From Pseudoduganella plicata (lineage in GTDB: Bacteria > Pseudomonadota > Gammaproteobacteria > Burkholderiales > Burkholderiaceae_D): a DNA stretch of 64,000 nt. Under the pieces are notes generated by a model. The model searched no databases, was not told the DNA's origin, and saw only the letters and a program-made list of their open reading frames with translations. The stretch covers positions 248,001-312,000 of the forward strand of contig NZ_CP038026.1 in the NCBI RefSeq assembly GCF_004421005.1, given 5' to 3'. Position 1 is the first letter of the stretch; each line of letters begins with the position of its first letter. Position numbers and translations under genes: made by a program. Positions 27,597 to 37,138 of this stretch are shown here, one piece after another.

Positions 27597-29966
27597 TCAC
27601 ACGGCCATGCGCAACCCGCTGCAGACCATGTTGCGCAGTATGTCCCGGGGCACGGCGGGGCTGAAATAATAGCCCTGCATCTGGTCGCAGTCATGGTCGC
27701 GCAGGAACGACAGCTGTTCGCGCGTTTCGACGCCTTCGGCGATCACTTCCAGCTTCAGGTTATGGCCCAGCGCGATGATGGCGCGGGTGATGACGGCGTT
27801 GCCCTCGCCGGCGATATCGCCCAGGAAGGAGCGGTCGATCTTGATCACGTCCACGGGGAACTTCTGCAGGTAGGACAGGCTTGAATAGCCCGTCCCGAAG
27901 TCGTCGATCGACAGGCGCACGCCCAGATGTTTCAGCTGCGCCAGCGCTTCGAGCGCATCGGCGGGATTGTCCATCAGCTGGCTTTCCGTGACCTCCAGTT
28001 CCAGCGTGCTCGGATGGATGTGGAAGTGCTGCAACGTGGCGGCCAGGTGTTCGACGAACTGGCGCTGGCGTAGCTGGCGCGGCGACAGGTTGACGGAAAT
28101 GACGAAGTCGGCGATGCCCAGTGCTGCCAGTACCTGCAGCGTCGTGCATGCCTGCATGATGACCCAGTCGCCCAGCGGCACGATCAGTCCCGTTTCCTCG
28201 GCGATGGGGATGAACCTGTCGGGGCCGATCAGTCCTTCGTCCGGATGGTTCCAGCGCACCAGTGCCTCGGCCCCCACGACGTGGCCCGTGCGCAAGTCCA
28301 CCTTGGGCTGGTAGCCCAGTGCCAGTTCGCCGTTGCGGATGGCATTGCGCAGTCCCGCTTCCAGCAGCAGGTGCTGGCGCACGACCTCGTTCAGACCGAT
28401 CGAATAGAACTGCACATTGTTCTTGCCCAGGGTCTTGGCATGGTACATCGCCGAGTCCGCCGCGCGCATGACGCGGTCGACGGTGTCGCCGTCGCGCGGG
28501 AACAGCGCCACGCCGAAGCTGGCGCCGGCGATGACTTCCTTGCCGCGCACGACGATCGGCCGGTCGAGGTTGCGGCGCAGCCGCTCCAGCAGTTCGGCGA
28601 CCACCGTTTCGCCCGCCTGTTCCGTAATCAGCAGTACGAACTCGTCGCCGCCCATCCGGGCCACGGTATCGTGTTCGCGCACGCCCGCGTGCAGCCGGTT
28701 GGCGATCTCGCGCAGCACGCAGTCGCCCACGTCGTGGCCGAAGGTGTCGTTGATGTGCTTGAAATTGTCCAGGTCGACAAACGCCAGCGCGCCCGGCATG
28801 CCTTGCTGCGCGGACTCGACGGCGATCTTCAGCCGTTCCTGCAGCAGAGTCCGGTTTGCCAGTCCCGTCAGCGCGTCGTGGTGGGCCAGGTGGTGCAGCC
28901 GGCGCTCGTACTGGCGCGCCTGCGTCACGTCGTTCAGGACGGCGACGAAGTGGGTCACCTTGCCGTCGATGTTCACCACAGGATCGATCCGCAGGTCGTT
29001 CCAGAAGACTTCGCCGTTCCTGCGCGTGTTGCGCAGCACCGCATGTACGCTCTGCTTGGCCCGCAGCGCCATGCGGATGCGCTGGTGCTCGTGCATGTCG
29101 CAGCCCTCGATCCGCATGAAACGGGGATCGCGGCCCTTGATCTCGGCCAGCGAATAGCCCGTCATCTGTTCGAAGGCGGGGTTGACGTATTCGATCAGGT
29201 TCTCGCCATGCGAACAGCACGTGATCAGGATGGCGTTGACACTGGAATACATGGCCCGCTCGCTGACGCGCAGGCCCTGCTCGGTTTTCTTTCGCTCGGA
29301 AATATCCAGGCCGGTGCCGAACACGACGGGAAGGTTGCCCAGCGTGGTACGGGCGCAGTTGAACAGAAACGACGTGCGCTTGCCGTGCCTGCCTACAAGG
29401 TCCGCTTCGTGCGAGGAGCTGCCGTGTTCGAACGCCGCCAGGATCTTGTCGATGACGGGCTGGCGCTCGACGTCGTCGAAGAATTCGCTCACGTTCATCG
29501 TCGGCAGTTCCTCGCCGGTGCGCTCCAGCACGTTCTCGACCTGGCGGTTCCACAGCAGCAGGTGCCCGCTCCGGTCGACCACATAGAACAGGCAGGGCAG
29601 CGTTTCGATCAGTTCGGCAACGGGAAAGTCCTGCAGCAGCGCATAACGGGGCGGCCCTTGCCCGGGCAGGGGCAGCAGGATAACGCTGTAATTGCCGGGC
29701 GCCGTATCGAACGAGTGAGGCGCGAACGTCAGGCGCACGGACATCCGGTGCCCCCCGGCGCACAGCAACTGGCCGGTCATATCCACTTCCGCCAGCGCGG
29801 GCGCCAGCGGAGCGCCGTCGTCGAGGGCCAGCACGGCGTCCAGCTTGCGCCCGCGCATGTCATCAGGACCGTAGCCGGCCAGGTTCTCGAACGCCCGGTT
29901 CCAGCTGAGGACGGCGCCGTCCGCATCGACGACAAAGACGGCAAGGGGCAGTGGTGCAAGATTCAT
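27597..29966 (-). CDS. PAS-GGDEF-EAL c-di-GMP signalling protein
   Basis: A 789-residue cytoplasmic protein. Three PAS-like sensor segments (about residues 1-110, 115-225 and 235-360) precede a GGDEF domain with the intact active site ARMGGDEFVLL and an EAL domain with AEALVRW, plus DDFGTGYSSLSYL and IKIDRSF. Both enzyme signatures look active, so it may make or break c-di-GMP depending on the signal. ATG 29966 (MNLAPLPLAVF) is chosen over 29978 because GGAGG lies five bases before it. It follows another diguanylate cyclase gene on the same strand, 225 bases away. Confidence 0.93.
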   Translation of the reverse strand: MNLAPLPLAVFVVDADGAVLSWNRAFENLAGYGPDDMRGRKLDAVLALDDGAPLAPALAEVDMTGQLLCAGGHRMSVRLTFAPHSFDTAPGNYSVILLPLPGQGPPRYALLQDFPVAELIETLPCLFYVVDRSGHLLLWNRQVENVLERTGEELPTMNVSEFFDDVERQPVIDKILAAFEHGSSSHEADLVGRHGKRTSFLFNCARTTLGNLPVVFGTGLDISERKKTEQGLRVSERAMYSSVNAILITCCSHGENLIEYVNPAFEQMTGYSLAEIKGRDPRFMRIEGCDMHEHQRIRMALRAKQSVHAVLRNTRRNGEVFWNDLRIDPVVNIDGKVTHFVAVLNDVTQARQYERRLHHLAHHDALTGLANRTLLQERLKIAVESAQQGMPGALAFVDLDNFKHINDTFGHDVGDCVLREIANRLHAGVREHDTVARMGGDEFVLLITEQAGETVVAELLERLRRNLDRPIVVRGKEVIAGASFGVALFPRDGDTVDRVMRAADSAMYHAKTLGKNNVQFYSIGLNEVVRQHLLLEAGLRNAIRNGELALGYQPKVDLRTGHVVGAEALVRWNHPDEGLIGPDRFIPIAEETGLIVPLGDWVIMQACTTLQVLAALGIADFVISVNLSPRQLRQRQFVEHLAATLQHFHIHPSTLELEVTESQLMDNPADALEALAQLKHLGVRLSIDDFGTGYSSLSYLQKFPVDVIKIDRSFLGDIAGEGNAVITRAIIALGHNLKLEVIAEGVETREQLSFLRDHDCDQMQGYYFSPAVPRDILRNMVCSGLRMAV

Positions 29967-30191
29967 CCCGGCCTCCATCGCGCGGTGCCGGCGGGCCCCG
30001 ATGGTCCACCCGGCTGGCGTGTTTCATCATAGTCCCATTTGCTGCCAGCCGGCGCGCACGCCGCACGGTCATTGCCCGGGGCAGCGCCACTGAAGCCTGC
30101 TCGGGATGCGCGAGCCGATAGCCCGCCTCGGCGGGACGCTCGTGGCGTTCACCGTTCCGCTGCAGTCGATGCGGCGCCACCGCATCCACCG

Positions 30192-31778
30192 TCACAGGGT
30201 GGAGTGCTCATCCTCCCCGGCGCAAACACGGTTGCGGCCCGTGCGCTTGGCGGTGTACAGGTGCTTGTCGGCCCGGTCGACCAGGTCGGCCACGCTATGG
30301 ACGCGGTTGCCGTCCGGCGCCAGTGTGGCCACGCCGAAGCTGGCCGTAACGGTCTGCGTGGGCGAATGCTGGTGCGGGATGTGCAGCGCCTGGACGCCGG
30401 CGCGTACGCGTTCGGCCACGGCAGCGGCGCCGGCCTGGTCGGTATTGGGCATGATGATGGCGAATTCCTCGCCGCCGTAGCGGGCCGCCAGGTCGCCCGC
30501 GCGGGCGACCTGTGCCGCCAGCACCTGCGCTGTCCTTTGCAGGCATTCGTCGCCCGCCACGTGGCCGTACGTGTCGTTGAACTGCTTGAAGTAATCCAGG
30601 TCCATCAGCAGCAGCGAGATGGGCATGCCGTCGCGGTTGGCGCGCCGCAGTTCCTGTTCCAGCATTTCGTCGAAGCAGCGCCGGTTGGCCAGCTGCGTCA
30701 GCTTGTCCGTGTGGGCGATCCGGAGCAGCCCGACATTGTGCCGTTCCAGTTCTTCCGAGTAGCTGCGCAGTTGCCTGTCGAGACTGTCGCGGATAGCCAT
30801 CTGGCGCACCAGCCTGACGCCAAACGTCATGAACATGATGCTGATCAGCACTGCTGCCGCGCCGATCAGCATGCTGGATCGCTGCCAGGTATGCAGGATG
30901 TCGTACTTGGTGCGCCCGACGGCGACGAGGAACGGCACTTCGGTGAGCCGGCGGAAGCTGTACAGCCGCTCCAGCCCGTCCACTTTCGCCATCAGAAACG
31001 CCGAGCCGACATTGCGCTTGCGCAGCTCCCCGTAAATATTGCCTTCTGACAGGTCAGTGCCGATCAGCTTGTCATCGAACGGGCGCCGGTAGACGACCGT
31101 GCCGTCCGCCAGCATCAGCACCACCGTGCCGTTTTCGCCGATATTGAGTTCGTCGTAGATGCGCTCGAAGAAATTGACCTGCAACGTGACGACCGCGACG
31201 CCCAGGAATGTGCCATCGCGGCCGTACACGCCATGCGAGATGGGAATGATCCACACGCCCGTCGAGCGGCTCTTGACGGGCTTGCCGATGTGGACCTCCG
31301 GGCCGGGATGCTTGCGGTGGTACTGGAAATACTCGCGGTCGGCATTATTGCCGCTGACCGCGCTGCGCAGCGACGTCGCCAGCCAGGCACCGTCCGGACC
31401 ATACACGAACAGCCCGTGCAGCTCGGGGAAGGTGTCGGCCAGCTCCGCCAGGTGGCTGGCCAGGCGCCGGCGCGCCGCCGGGTCGTTGCCGTCGTGTTCG
31501 ACGCGTTCGGCGATATCGGCCAGCGCCATGCTGGCCGTCTTCAAGGCCGACTCCACCTGCACCCCGACCATTCGCGCCACGTTCGAACTGGCCACTTCGG
31601 CTTGGTGGATCTGGTTCTCTCGGGTATTCCAGATGAACCACGCGGAGCAGCCGGCCAGCACCGTACAGGACAGTACCGTGGCCAGGATGACGAGGCGGAT
31701 GACGGGTCGCGTACCGGGCCGCTTTCCGGGTGCAAGCAAGGTTCCGGATGCGGTCGGGCGGAGCGATTTGAGCGGCAA
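30192..31778 (-). CDS. Membrane diguanylate cyclase with dCache sensor
   Basis: A 528-residue inner-membrane protein. One helix (VIRLVILATVLSCTVLAGCSAWFIW) leads into a periplasmic dCache-type sensor of about 240 residues (PELHGLFVYGPDGAWLATS, DREYFQYHRKHPGPEVHIGKP). A second helix (MLIGAAAVLISIMFMTFGVRL), a short coiled coil and a GGDEF domain with the active motif YGGEEFAII follow. It makes c-di-GMP in response to an external ligand. The start is a TTG at 31778 with a weak AGGA upstream; no better start precedes the first helix. Confidence 0.9.
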   Translation of the reverse strand: MPLKSLRPTASGTLLAPGKRPGTRPVIRLVILATVLSCTVLAGCSAWFIWNTRENQIHQAEVASSNVARMVGVQVESALKTASMALADIAERVEHDGNDPAARRRLASHLAELADTFPELHGLFVYGPDGAWLATSLRSAVSGNNADREYFQYHRKHPGPEVHIGKPVKSRSTGVWIIPISHGVYGRDGTFLGVAVVTLQVNFFERIYDELNIGENGTVVLMLADGTVVYRRPFDDKLIGTDLSEGNIYGELRKRNVGSAFLMAKVDGLERLYSFRRLTEVPFLVAVGRTKYDILHTWQRSSMLIGAAAVLISIMFMTFGVRLVRQMAIRDSLDRQLRSYSEELERHNVGLLRIAHTDKLTQLANRRCFDEMLEQELRRANRDGMPISLLLMDLDYFKQFNDTYGHVAGDECLQRTAQVLAAQVARAGDLAARYGGEEFAIIMPNTDQAGAAAVAERVRAGVQALHIPHQHSPTQTVTASFGVATLAPDGNRVHSVADLVDRADKHLYTAKRTGRNRVCAGEDEHSTL

Positions 31779-31853
31779 GTGAGGCGTCCTGTTGGGGGTT
31801 GCTACTTTGTCTTTGACAAGATTGTGCCACCAAGCAGGAACCGCCGTCGAAGT

Positions 31854-32183
31854 TTACCGCGCCGGCGCCCCGCGGTTGTCTCGCTGCACGGCGCCAAGCA
31901 CGACAATCGGGCTGGGGCGCCAGTTGCCCGGCGCGCCCTCGGCACAGGCCCGATTGCGCAAGGGAAAGCCTTCAAATAGCTGCTCCAGCATGGCCCGGTC
32001 CTCTTCCGTGGCAGCGTCGCCGACCAGCTCGCACCAGCCGCGGAAGGCGCCCCGTGCCATGGTCCAGCAGGCGTCCGGATCGATGCCTTCCTCCGCGCGG
32101 GCCTGTGCCGCAATGGCCGAGATCGTGCGCAGCGCGCTGGCCGTGATGTCGTCATAACTGAACTGAGTGAACTGCGCTGCCAT
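31854..32183 (-). CDS. Small conserved-looking protein of 109 residues, unknown
   Basis: It begins MAAQFTQFSYDDITASALRT and continues with a helical acidic region (ARAEEGIDPDACWTMARGAFRGWCELVGDAATEEDRAMLEQLFEGF) and a less ordered tail. AAGGAGACAGC precedes ATG 32183. It lies 17 bases after the hybrid histidine kinase stop, so it is probably the last gene of that operon and might be an accessory to it. No family is recognised. Confidence 0.7.
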   Translation of the reverse strand: MAAQFTQFSYDDITASALRTISAIAAQARAEEGIDPDACWTMARGAFRGWCELVGDAATEEDRAMLEQLFEGFPLRNRACAEGAPGNWRPSPIVVLGAVQRDNRGAPAR

Positions 32184-32200
32184 GCTGTCTCCTTGATGGG

Positions 32201-35092
32201 TTATGTTGCCGCTGCCAGTGCCTGACGCAGCTGGTCGATGCTGTACGGCTTGCGCAGCGCCGTGGTGGGAAACGGCAGTTGCGGCGCCTCGGCGCCCGTG
32301 ACGAACACGATACGCAGCGTCGGGTGATGCATGCGCGCGTGCTGCGCCAGCGCGACGCCGGACATGCCGGGCAGGTGCACGTCCGTGAGCAGGATATCGA
32401 ACGCGCCCAGGCGTTCCAGCGCGCCTTCGGCCGAGCCCGTGCCGGACGCCGCATAGCCGATCAGGTCCAGCATCTGGCACAGCAGGTCCTGCGCATCCGG
32501 ATTGTCCTCGACGACCAGTACCCGTTGCGCAACGGCATCCGATCGCGCCGGTTGTTCCCGTGTGTGGCTGTCGAGAATAGCGCGGATGCGCTGCGCCAGC
32601 TCGTCGCGGCGGTACGGTTTGCTCAGCAGCTCGACACCGGCATCCAGCCTGCCGCCGTGGACAATGGCGTTCTGCGTGTAGCCGGAAGTGAACAGCACGC
32701 CAAGCCCCGGCATCCGTTCCTTTGCCCTGCGCACCAGTTCGGGGCTGCCGAGGGCGCCCGGCATGACGACGTCCGTGAACAGCAGGTCCGGACGGGCGCC
32801 TGCCTCCAGCATTTGCCAGGCGCCGGCGGCGTCGCCGGCCTGCAGCACCGTGTAGCCCAGCGTCGTCAGCTGATCGGCGACGGCCGCGCGCACGGCCGCG
32901 TCGTCCTCGACCACGAGGATCGTTTCCGTTCCGCCCGCGATCGGCCCGCGCGCGCGCTGATCGGGCGCCTCGACAAGCTGCTGCGTGCGCGGCAGGTAGA
33001 GCTTCACGGTCGTGCCGTGGCCCACTTCGCTGTACAGCTCCACGTGGCCGCCGCTTTGCTTGATGAAGCCGTACACCATCGACAGTCCCAGGCCCGTACC
33101 CTGGCCCTCCGGCTTGGTGGTAAAGAACGGCTCGAACGCGCGCGCCCGGGTTTCGGCGCTCATGCCGCTGCCCGTGTCGGAAACGGCCAGCAGCACGTAG
33201 TCCCCGCTGCCCACCTCCGCATGGGTGTGGGCGTAGCGGGCGTCGAGCCGGACGTTTTCCAGTTCGATCGTCAGGCTGCCGGCGCCCGCCATCGCGTCGC
33301 GCGCGTTGATCGCCAGGTTGAGGACGACGTTCTCCAGCTGCGCACGGTCGAGCTGGGAGGCCCACAGATCCGGCGCGATGCAGATTTCCACGGTGATCGC
33401 TTCGCCGATGGCGCGACGCAGGATTTCTTCCATCCCTTGCACCACGGCGCCGGGATCGAGCGCGCTCGGCTGCAACGGCTGCCGCCGCGCGAAGGCCAGC
33501 AGGTGGCCGGACAGGCGGGCACCCCGGTCCACGGCCGCGATGGCGCTGGCGATGCGTTGCCGCGCCGACGCGTTTCCGCTGTGCTCGCCCGACAACAACT
33601 CCAGGTTGCTGCCCACGACCTGCAGGATATTGTTGAAGTCGTGGGCGATGCCGCCCGTCAGCTTGCCGATCGCTTCCATCTTCTGTGCCTGCAGCAGCGC
33701 GGCCTGTGCCGCTTCGAGCTCGCGCGTGCGCGCTTCGATGGCGTCCTCCAGTTCCTTCTGGTATTGCTGGCGCGTGGCCTCCGCCGTCACCTGCGCCGTC
33801 ACGTCGTCCGCCTGCAGGAAGATGCGGCTGCCGCCGCCCCCCCCTGGCACGGGTTGCAGCACGAGGTTCAGGAACACCGGCGCGTGGGGCTGGTCTGGCA
33901 GTGTGACGGGCACCGCCCTGGCGACAACTTCCGTGGTAGTGGCAGCGGCCTGATCGTACAGCGCCCGCAGCGGCTGGCCGCTCAGCCACGGCAGCGCCAT
34001 ATCGAGGGTGACGCCCGGTGCCGGGCGCACGCCGAACAGCTGGCCAAACGATGCGTTGGCCATTTCAAACGCGTGTTCCGTCCCGGCCGTGACGGCCATG
34101 ACGCCCGGCGCATGTTCGAACAGGGCGCTGAGCTGGCGCAACTGGTTCTGTGCCAGCGCGACGGCGGCCCGGTTGCGCTCGCGCTCGGCCAGCAGCGCGC
34201 GCTGGTCGTCCGATGCCGGCCGCAGCGACAGCAGCACGCCCACCATTGCGTCGCCGTCGCGGATGGCGACGACGGTCACCTCGGTCGCCTCGACGTTGCC
34301 GAGGATGCGCAGGCTGACGATGGCGCGGGTCCCCGTCTCGGACATTTTGCCCAATGCCGCATCGAATTCACTGTTCCAGAACGGCAACTCGTGCGCGTAG
34401 CTGCCGGTGGCCTCGGCCGGCGCCACCCCCAGCAGTTCGGTCGCGCGGCGGTTCCAGTAGACGACCTGCGTGTTGGCATCGAGCCCGATCACCGCCTCGT
34501 GCGACTGCTCCCAGAAATTGCGCAGATAGCTTTCGGCAATGACCATGCGCCGCAGCGCGGTGCTGTCGACAGCGCGGGTGGCCAGTTGCGTGTTGACCTT
34601 GTCGAGCGTCGTGCGCAGGCGCCGCTGGGTGGCCGTGGCCTGCAGAGCCTGGGCCAGGTAGCGTGGCAACAACGGATCGCGCGGGTCGAGCACGACGGCA
34701 TCACCCACCATCGGGCTGCGCCGCAGCTCGACGCGCAGGCCCTCGGGGTCGCTGGCCAGGAACACAATGCGTCCTGTCGGCCATTGCCGGCGCAGCTGGC
34801 GGGCCAGCACGGTTGGCCTGGCCACGGAGGGCGCGATGACGCAAACCCCCGGCACGTTGCCGCCGGGAGGCCAGTCGGCCGGCAGTGCCTGCGTCGCGTT
34901 GCAGTACCTGATGGCGGCCCCGGGCGGATGTCCCAGCAACGCCGTCTCGTCCGGGTGCGTACCCAGCAGCAGTAACACCGTGGGCGGGGACATGCCCGTC
35001 CGGGACATGCCCGTCCGGGACATGCCGGTCTGGGACATACCCGACGGGGAGGTGCCCGTCCGGGACATACCCGTCTGGGGCGCGCCCGTCAT
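32201..35092 (-). CDS. Hybrid sensor histidine kinase with two receiver domains
   Basis: A 963-residue cytoplasmic kinase. After a repeat-encoded leader come a degenerate receiver-like domain (TVLLLLGTHPDETALL...), two PAS segments and a coiled coil (KELEDAIEARTRELEAAQAALLQAQKME). The phosphoacceptor helix has IAHDFNNILQVV, and the ATPase domain has INARDAM and DTGSGM and GTGLGLSMVYG. Two receivers follow (ILVVEDDAAVRAA...LLFTDVVMPG and VLVVEDNPDAQDL...ILLTDVHLPG), each with its aspartate. ATG 35092 overlaps the upstream stop as ATGA. Five further in-frame ATGs in the 15-bp repeat could also start it; the shortest form begins at 34993. Confidence 0.9.
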   Translation of the reverse strand: MTGAPQTGMSRTGTSPSGMSQTGMSRTGMSRTGMSPPTVLLLLGTHPDETALLGHPPGAAIRYCNATQALPADWPPGGNVPGVCVIAPSVARPTVLARQLRRQWPTGRIVFLASDPEGLRVELRRSPMVGDAVVLDPRDPLLPRYLAQALQATATQRRLRTTLDKVNTQLATRAVDSTALRRMVIAESYLRNFWEQSHEAVIGLDANTQVVYWNRRATELLGVAPAEATGSYAHELPFWNSEFDAALGKMSETGTRAIVSLRILGNVEATEVTVVAIRDGDAMVGVLLSLRPASDDQRALLAERERNRAAVALAQNQLRQLSALFEHAPGVMAVTAGTEHAFEMANASFGQLFGVRPAPGVTLDMALPWLSGQPLRALYDQAAATTTEVVARAVPVTLPDQPHAPVFLNLVLQPVPGGGGGSRIFLQADDVTAQVTAEATRQQYQKELEDAIEARTRELEAAQAALLQAQKMEAIGKLTGGIAHDFNNILQVVGSNLELLSGEHSGNASARQRIASAIAAVDRGARLSGHLLAFARRQPLQPSALDPGAVVQGMEEILRRAIGEAITVEICIAPDLWASQLDRAQLENVVLNLAINARDAMAGAGSLTIELENVRLDARYAHTHAEVGSGDYVLLAVSDTGSGMSAETRARAFEPFFTTKPEGQGTGLGLSMVYGFIKQSGGHVELYSEVGHGTTVKLYLPRTQQLVEAPDQRARGPIAGGTETILVVEDDAAVRAAVADQLTTLGYTVLQAGDAAGAWQMLEAGARPDLLFTDVVMPGALGSPELVRRAKERMPGLGVLFTSGYTQNAIVHGGRLDAGVELLSKPYRRDELAQRIRAILDSHTREQPARSDAVAQRVLVVEDNPDAQDLLCQMLDLIGYAASGTGSAEGALERLGAFDILLTDVHLPGMSGVALAQHARMHHPTLRIVFVTGAEAPQLPFPTTALRKPYSIDQLRQALAAAT
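34988..35092. repeat. 15-bp tandem repeat, seven units, at the kinase start
   Basis: Units variant of GGACATGCCCGTCCG run without gaps. The first two are identical and the others differ at a few bases. On the coding strand each unit adds five residues (MSRTG-like), and most units carry an in-frame ATG. Gain or loss of a unit keeps the frame. Confidence 0.85.
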
Positions 35093-36249
35093 AACAGGGG
35101 CATTCCAAGAAGGGCGCGGCCCGTCCAGACCCGCAGCATGTCGGTCGTGGGGGACATCACATGACTGGCCCGGGCGTCGCGCAGCAACTGGGCCACGCGG
35201 CTGTTCTCGCGGTAGGCGCTGCCGCCGCAGATCGTCATGGCGTCGTTGGCCAGCGTAATGGCCGTCTCTCCCGCATCGGCCTTGCAGGCCAGGATGAAAG
35301 GAAGCGCTTCCGGGTGGCCCACGTCGCCACGTTGCGCCGCTTCCTCCACCAGTGCGCGGGTTTTCTGCAGCGCCACCCACATGGCGGCGTAGCGGGTCTG
35401 CATCGTTTCGATTTCCGCCAGCGTGCCGCCGGTATGGCTATGGCGGCGGTTGCGCAGGTGCTCACCGGCCAGGTCGACGGCGGTCTGGGCAATACCGAGG
35501 TAGGTGCCCGCCATCGCCATCAGGAAGTAGGGCGCCACCACCTCGAACACGTACCAGACCTGGTCGCCTTCCGTGCCCAGCAGGTTTTCCGCGGGGACGG
35601 CGGCATCCTGCAGCGCCAGCGTGCGCGACGAGTTGCCGCGCATGCCGAAGCCGTCCCAAGGCTGCTGCCACGCCATTCCCGGCGTGTCCGCATCGACGAT
35701 GACGCAGCTGAAGTCGCCTTCGGCCATGCCATCGCTGGCCACCGTCGAGACGACGTAGGAATCGGCCCGGCCGCCGTTGGTGACGAATTGCTTGGTCCCG
35801 TTCAGCAGATAGCGCCCGTTGTCCCGCGTCATCGTCGTTTCCGGCAGGTAGAAATGGGCGCCGGTACCGCTTTCGGACAGCGCCAGGGTCGTGATGTGGC
35901 GTCCCGCGGCGATCTCGCGCAGATAGCGGTTGCGCTGGCTGTCCGTCGCCTTTGCCGCAATCACGGCGGTGCCGACGCAGTGCATACCGAAGCACAGCGC
36001 CGATGACGGGCACGCCTGGCCGATGATGGAGGTCAGGTGCAGCAGCGCGTGCAGGCCGAGCCCGTGTCCGCCCAGGGTGCCGGGCACCTGCAGGCCGAGC
36101 AGGCCCGCATCGGCAAAGGCGCGCATCGAATGCTCCGGCCAGCGGCATTCCCGGTCCACCAGCTCGGCATTCGGCAGTACGGAGTCGTCGACGATCTGCC
36201 GGGCAAGTTCGGCCAGCTGGTCGAGTTTGGGCGAGTAGAGTGTGTGCAC
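35089..36249 (-). CDS. Acyl-CoA dehydrogenase family protein
   Basis: A 386-residue flavoprotein. The N-terminal helical domain (ELARQIVDDSVLPNAELVDRE) is followed by the middle beta domain with ALSESGTGAHFYLPETTM and LNGTKQFVTNGGRADSYVV, and by the C-terminal four-helix domain (YLGIAQTAVDLAGEHL..., CGGSAYRENSRVAQLLRDARA). The usual catalytic Glu position is not obvious, so it may act on an unusual substrate, as the members in natural-product or nitro/amine oxidation do. It starts with GTG at 36249. It is translationally coupled to a hybrid histidine kinase, an unusual partner. Confidence 0.85.
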   Translation of the reverse strand: MHTLYSPKLDQLAELARQIVDDSVLPNAELVDRECRWPEHSMRAFADAGLLGLQVPGTLGGHGLGLHALLHLTSIIGQACPSSALCFGMHCVGTAVIAAKATDSQRNRYLREIAAGRHITTLALSESGTGAHFYLPETTMTRDNGRYLLNGTKQFVTNGGRADSYVVSTVASDGMAEGDFSCVIVDADTPGMAWQQPWDGFGMRGNSSRTLALQDAAVPAENLLGTEGDQVWYVFEVVAPYFLMAMAGTYLGIAQTAVDLAGEHLRNRRHSHTGGTLAEIETMQTRYAAMWVALQKTRALVEEAAQRGDVGHPEALPFILACKADAGETAITLANDAMTICGGSAYRENSRVAQLLRDARASHVMSPTTDMLRVWTGRALLGMPLL

Positions 36250-36274
36250 GGTTGCTTAGCGGAATAAAAGTACA

Positions 36275-36280
36275 AGTATA
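36275..36280 (-). promoter_or_regulatory. Probable -10 element of the signalling operon
   Basis: TATACT on the minus strand, 26 bases upstream of the GTG at 36249. The -35 is not clear. It would drive the acyl-CoA dehydrogenase, hybrid kinase and 109-residue genes. Confidence 0.4.
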
Positions 36281-36321
36281 AGTGATCGCGGCTACCGGAT
36301 GATGTATTTATGGCAATCGTG

Positions 36322-36849
36322 CTAGGGTGCGTCGGCTGGGCGGTTCCGTAGCCGCAGCCACGCGCAGCCGTCGCGCACCGTCCACGCGGCGGCGGCAATG
36401 CCCAGCGCGCTGAGCAGCCAGCCGGCCCAGCCATACCGGGCAGGGGCGAGCTCCGTCGGCAGCGCATGCCAGTCGCCCGCCTGCTGGCCCAGCAGCACGA
36501 TCAGTGCGCCCAGGTTGATGAACAGGAAGACATGCAGAATGCGTTCCGGGGTTGGCAGCGTACGCGTATCGCCTTCGATCTTGGTGTCGTACGCCGAAAT
36601 CAGGACTTCGGCCGCCAGCAGCGCCGTGGGCAGCCAGGCAAAAGCCCCATGCCACGTCCACCATGCCAGCCCGAGAAAAAGGAAGGCAAACATTGCTTCG
36701 CGCACGGCGTGCAACAGCTCCTCGCGGGCGGCGCTGGACCGGTACGGCAGGCGCGCCAACAATTCGTGGTTGAGCAGCACGTCGACGCCAGCCAGCAGGC
36801 CGTGCAGAATCAGCACGGCTGTGAAAGGATTGCTGTCGAAGGGCGGCAT
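36322..36849 (-). CDS. Integral membrane protein of 175 residues, unknown
   Basis: Four to five predicted membrane helices (NPFTAVLILHGLLAGVDVLL, EAMFAFLFLGLAWWTW, AFAWLPTALLAAEVLISAY, ILHVFLFINLGALIVLL, YGWAGWLLSALGIAAAAW). Conserved-looking polar residues lie in the loops (NHELLARLPYRSSAAREELLHAVRE and YDTKIEGDTRTLPTPERILH). No enzyme motif is seen. ATG 36849 (MPPFDSNPF) starts just before the first helix; the longer frame adds a poor leader. The gene stands alone between the signalling operon and a low-coding stretch. Confidence 0.75.
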   Translation of the reverse strand: MPPFDSNPFTAVLILHGLLAGVDVLLNHELLARLPYRSSAAREELLHAVREAMFAFLFLGLAWWTWHGAFAWLPTALLAAEVLISAYDTKIEGDTRTLPTPERILHVFLFINLGALIVLLGQQAGDWHALPTELAPARYGWAGWLLSALGIAAAAWTVRDGCAWLRLRNRPADAP

Positions 36850-36954
36850 GGGACCATTATGGGTGTCCACCGCATGCGGCCGGCACACGTTTCCTGATAC
36901 TAATGTGTGCTGCCCGACGAGGGAATCCGCCAATAATTGTGGCGGGAGGCAAGA

Positions 36955-37125
36955 ATGCAGACGAGGAACCGACGCGAGGGATCATACTGCGGCCGCACAT
37001 CTGCAGCCGACGGCGCCGTGCGGCGCAAGCACGTGCGCAGCCGCACTTGCGGCGGCCATCCGCCGGCCAGCGCGAGCGCCAGCCTGGAGGTGCTTTGCCG
37101 GCTGATCCGGCGCGTGCCGCAGTAA
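36955..37125 (+). CDS. Possible 56-residue basic protein
   Basis: ATG 36955 is preceded by GGGAGG at a good distance. The product (MQTRNRREGSYCGRTSAADG... ending in LEVLCRLIRRVPQ) is basic and Cys-containing. No family is known. It is convergent with another possible small gene 13 bases away. Confidence 0.35.
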   Translation: MQTRNRREGSYCGRTSAADGAVRRKHVRSRTCGGHPPASASASLEVLCRLIRRVPQ

Positions 37126-37138
37126 CCCGCCGCCGGTG

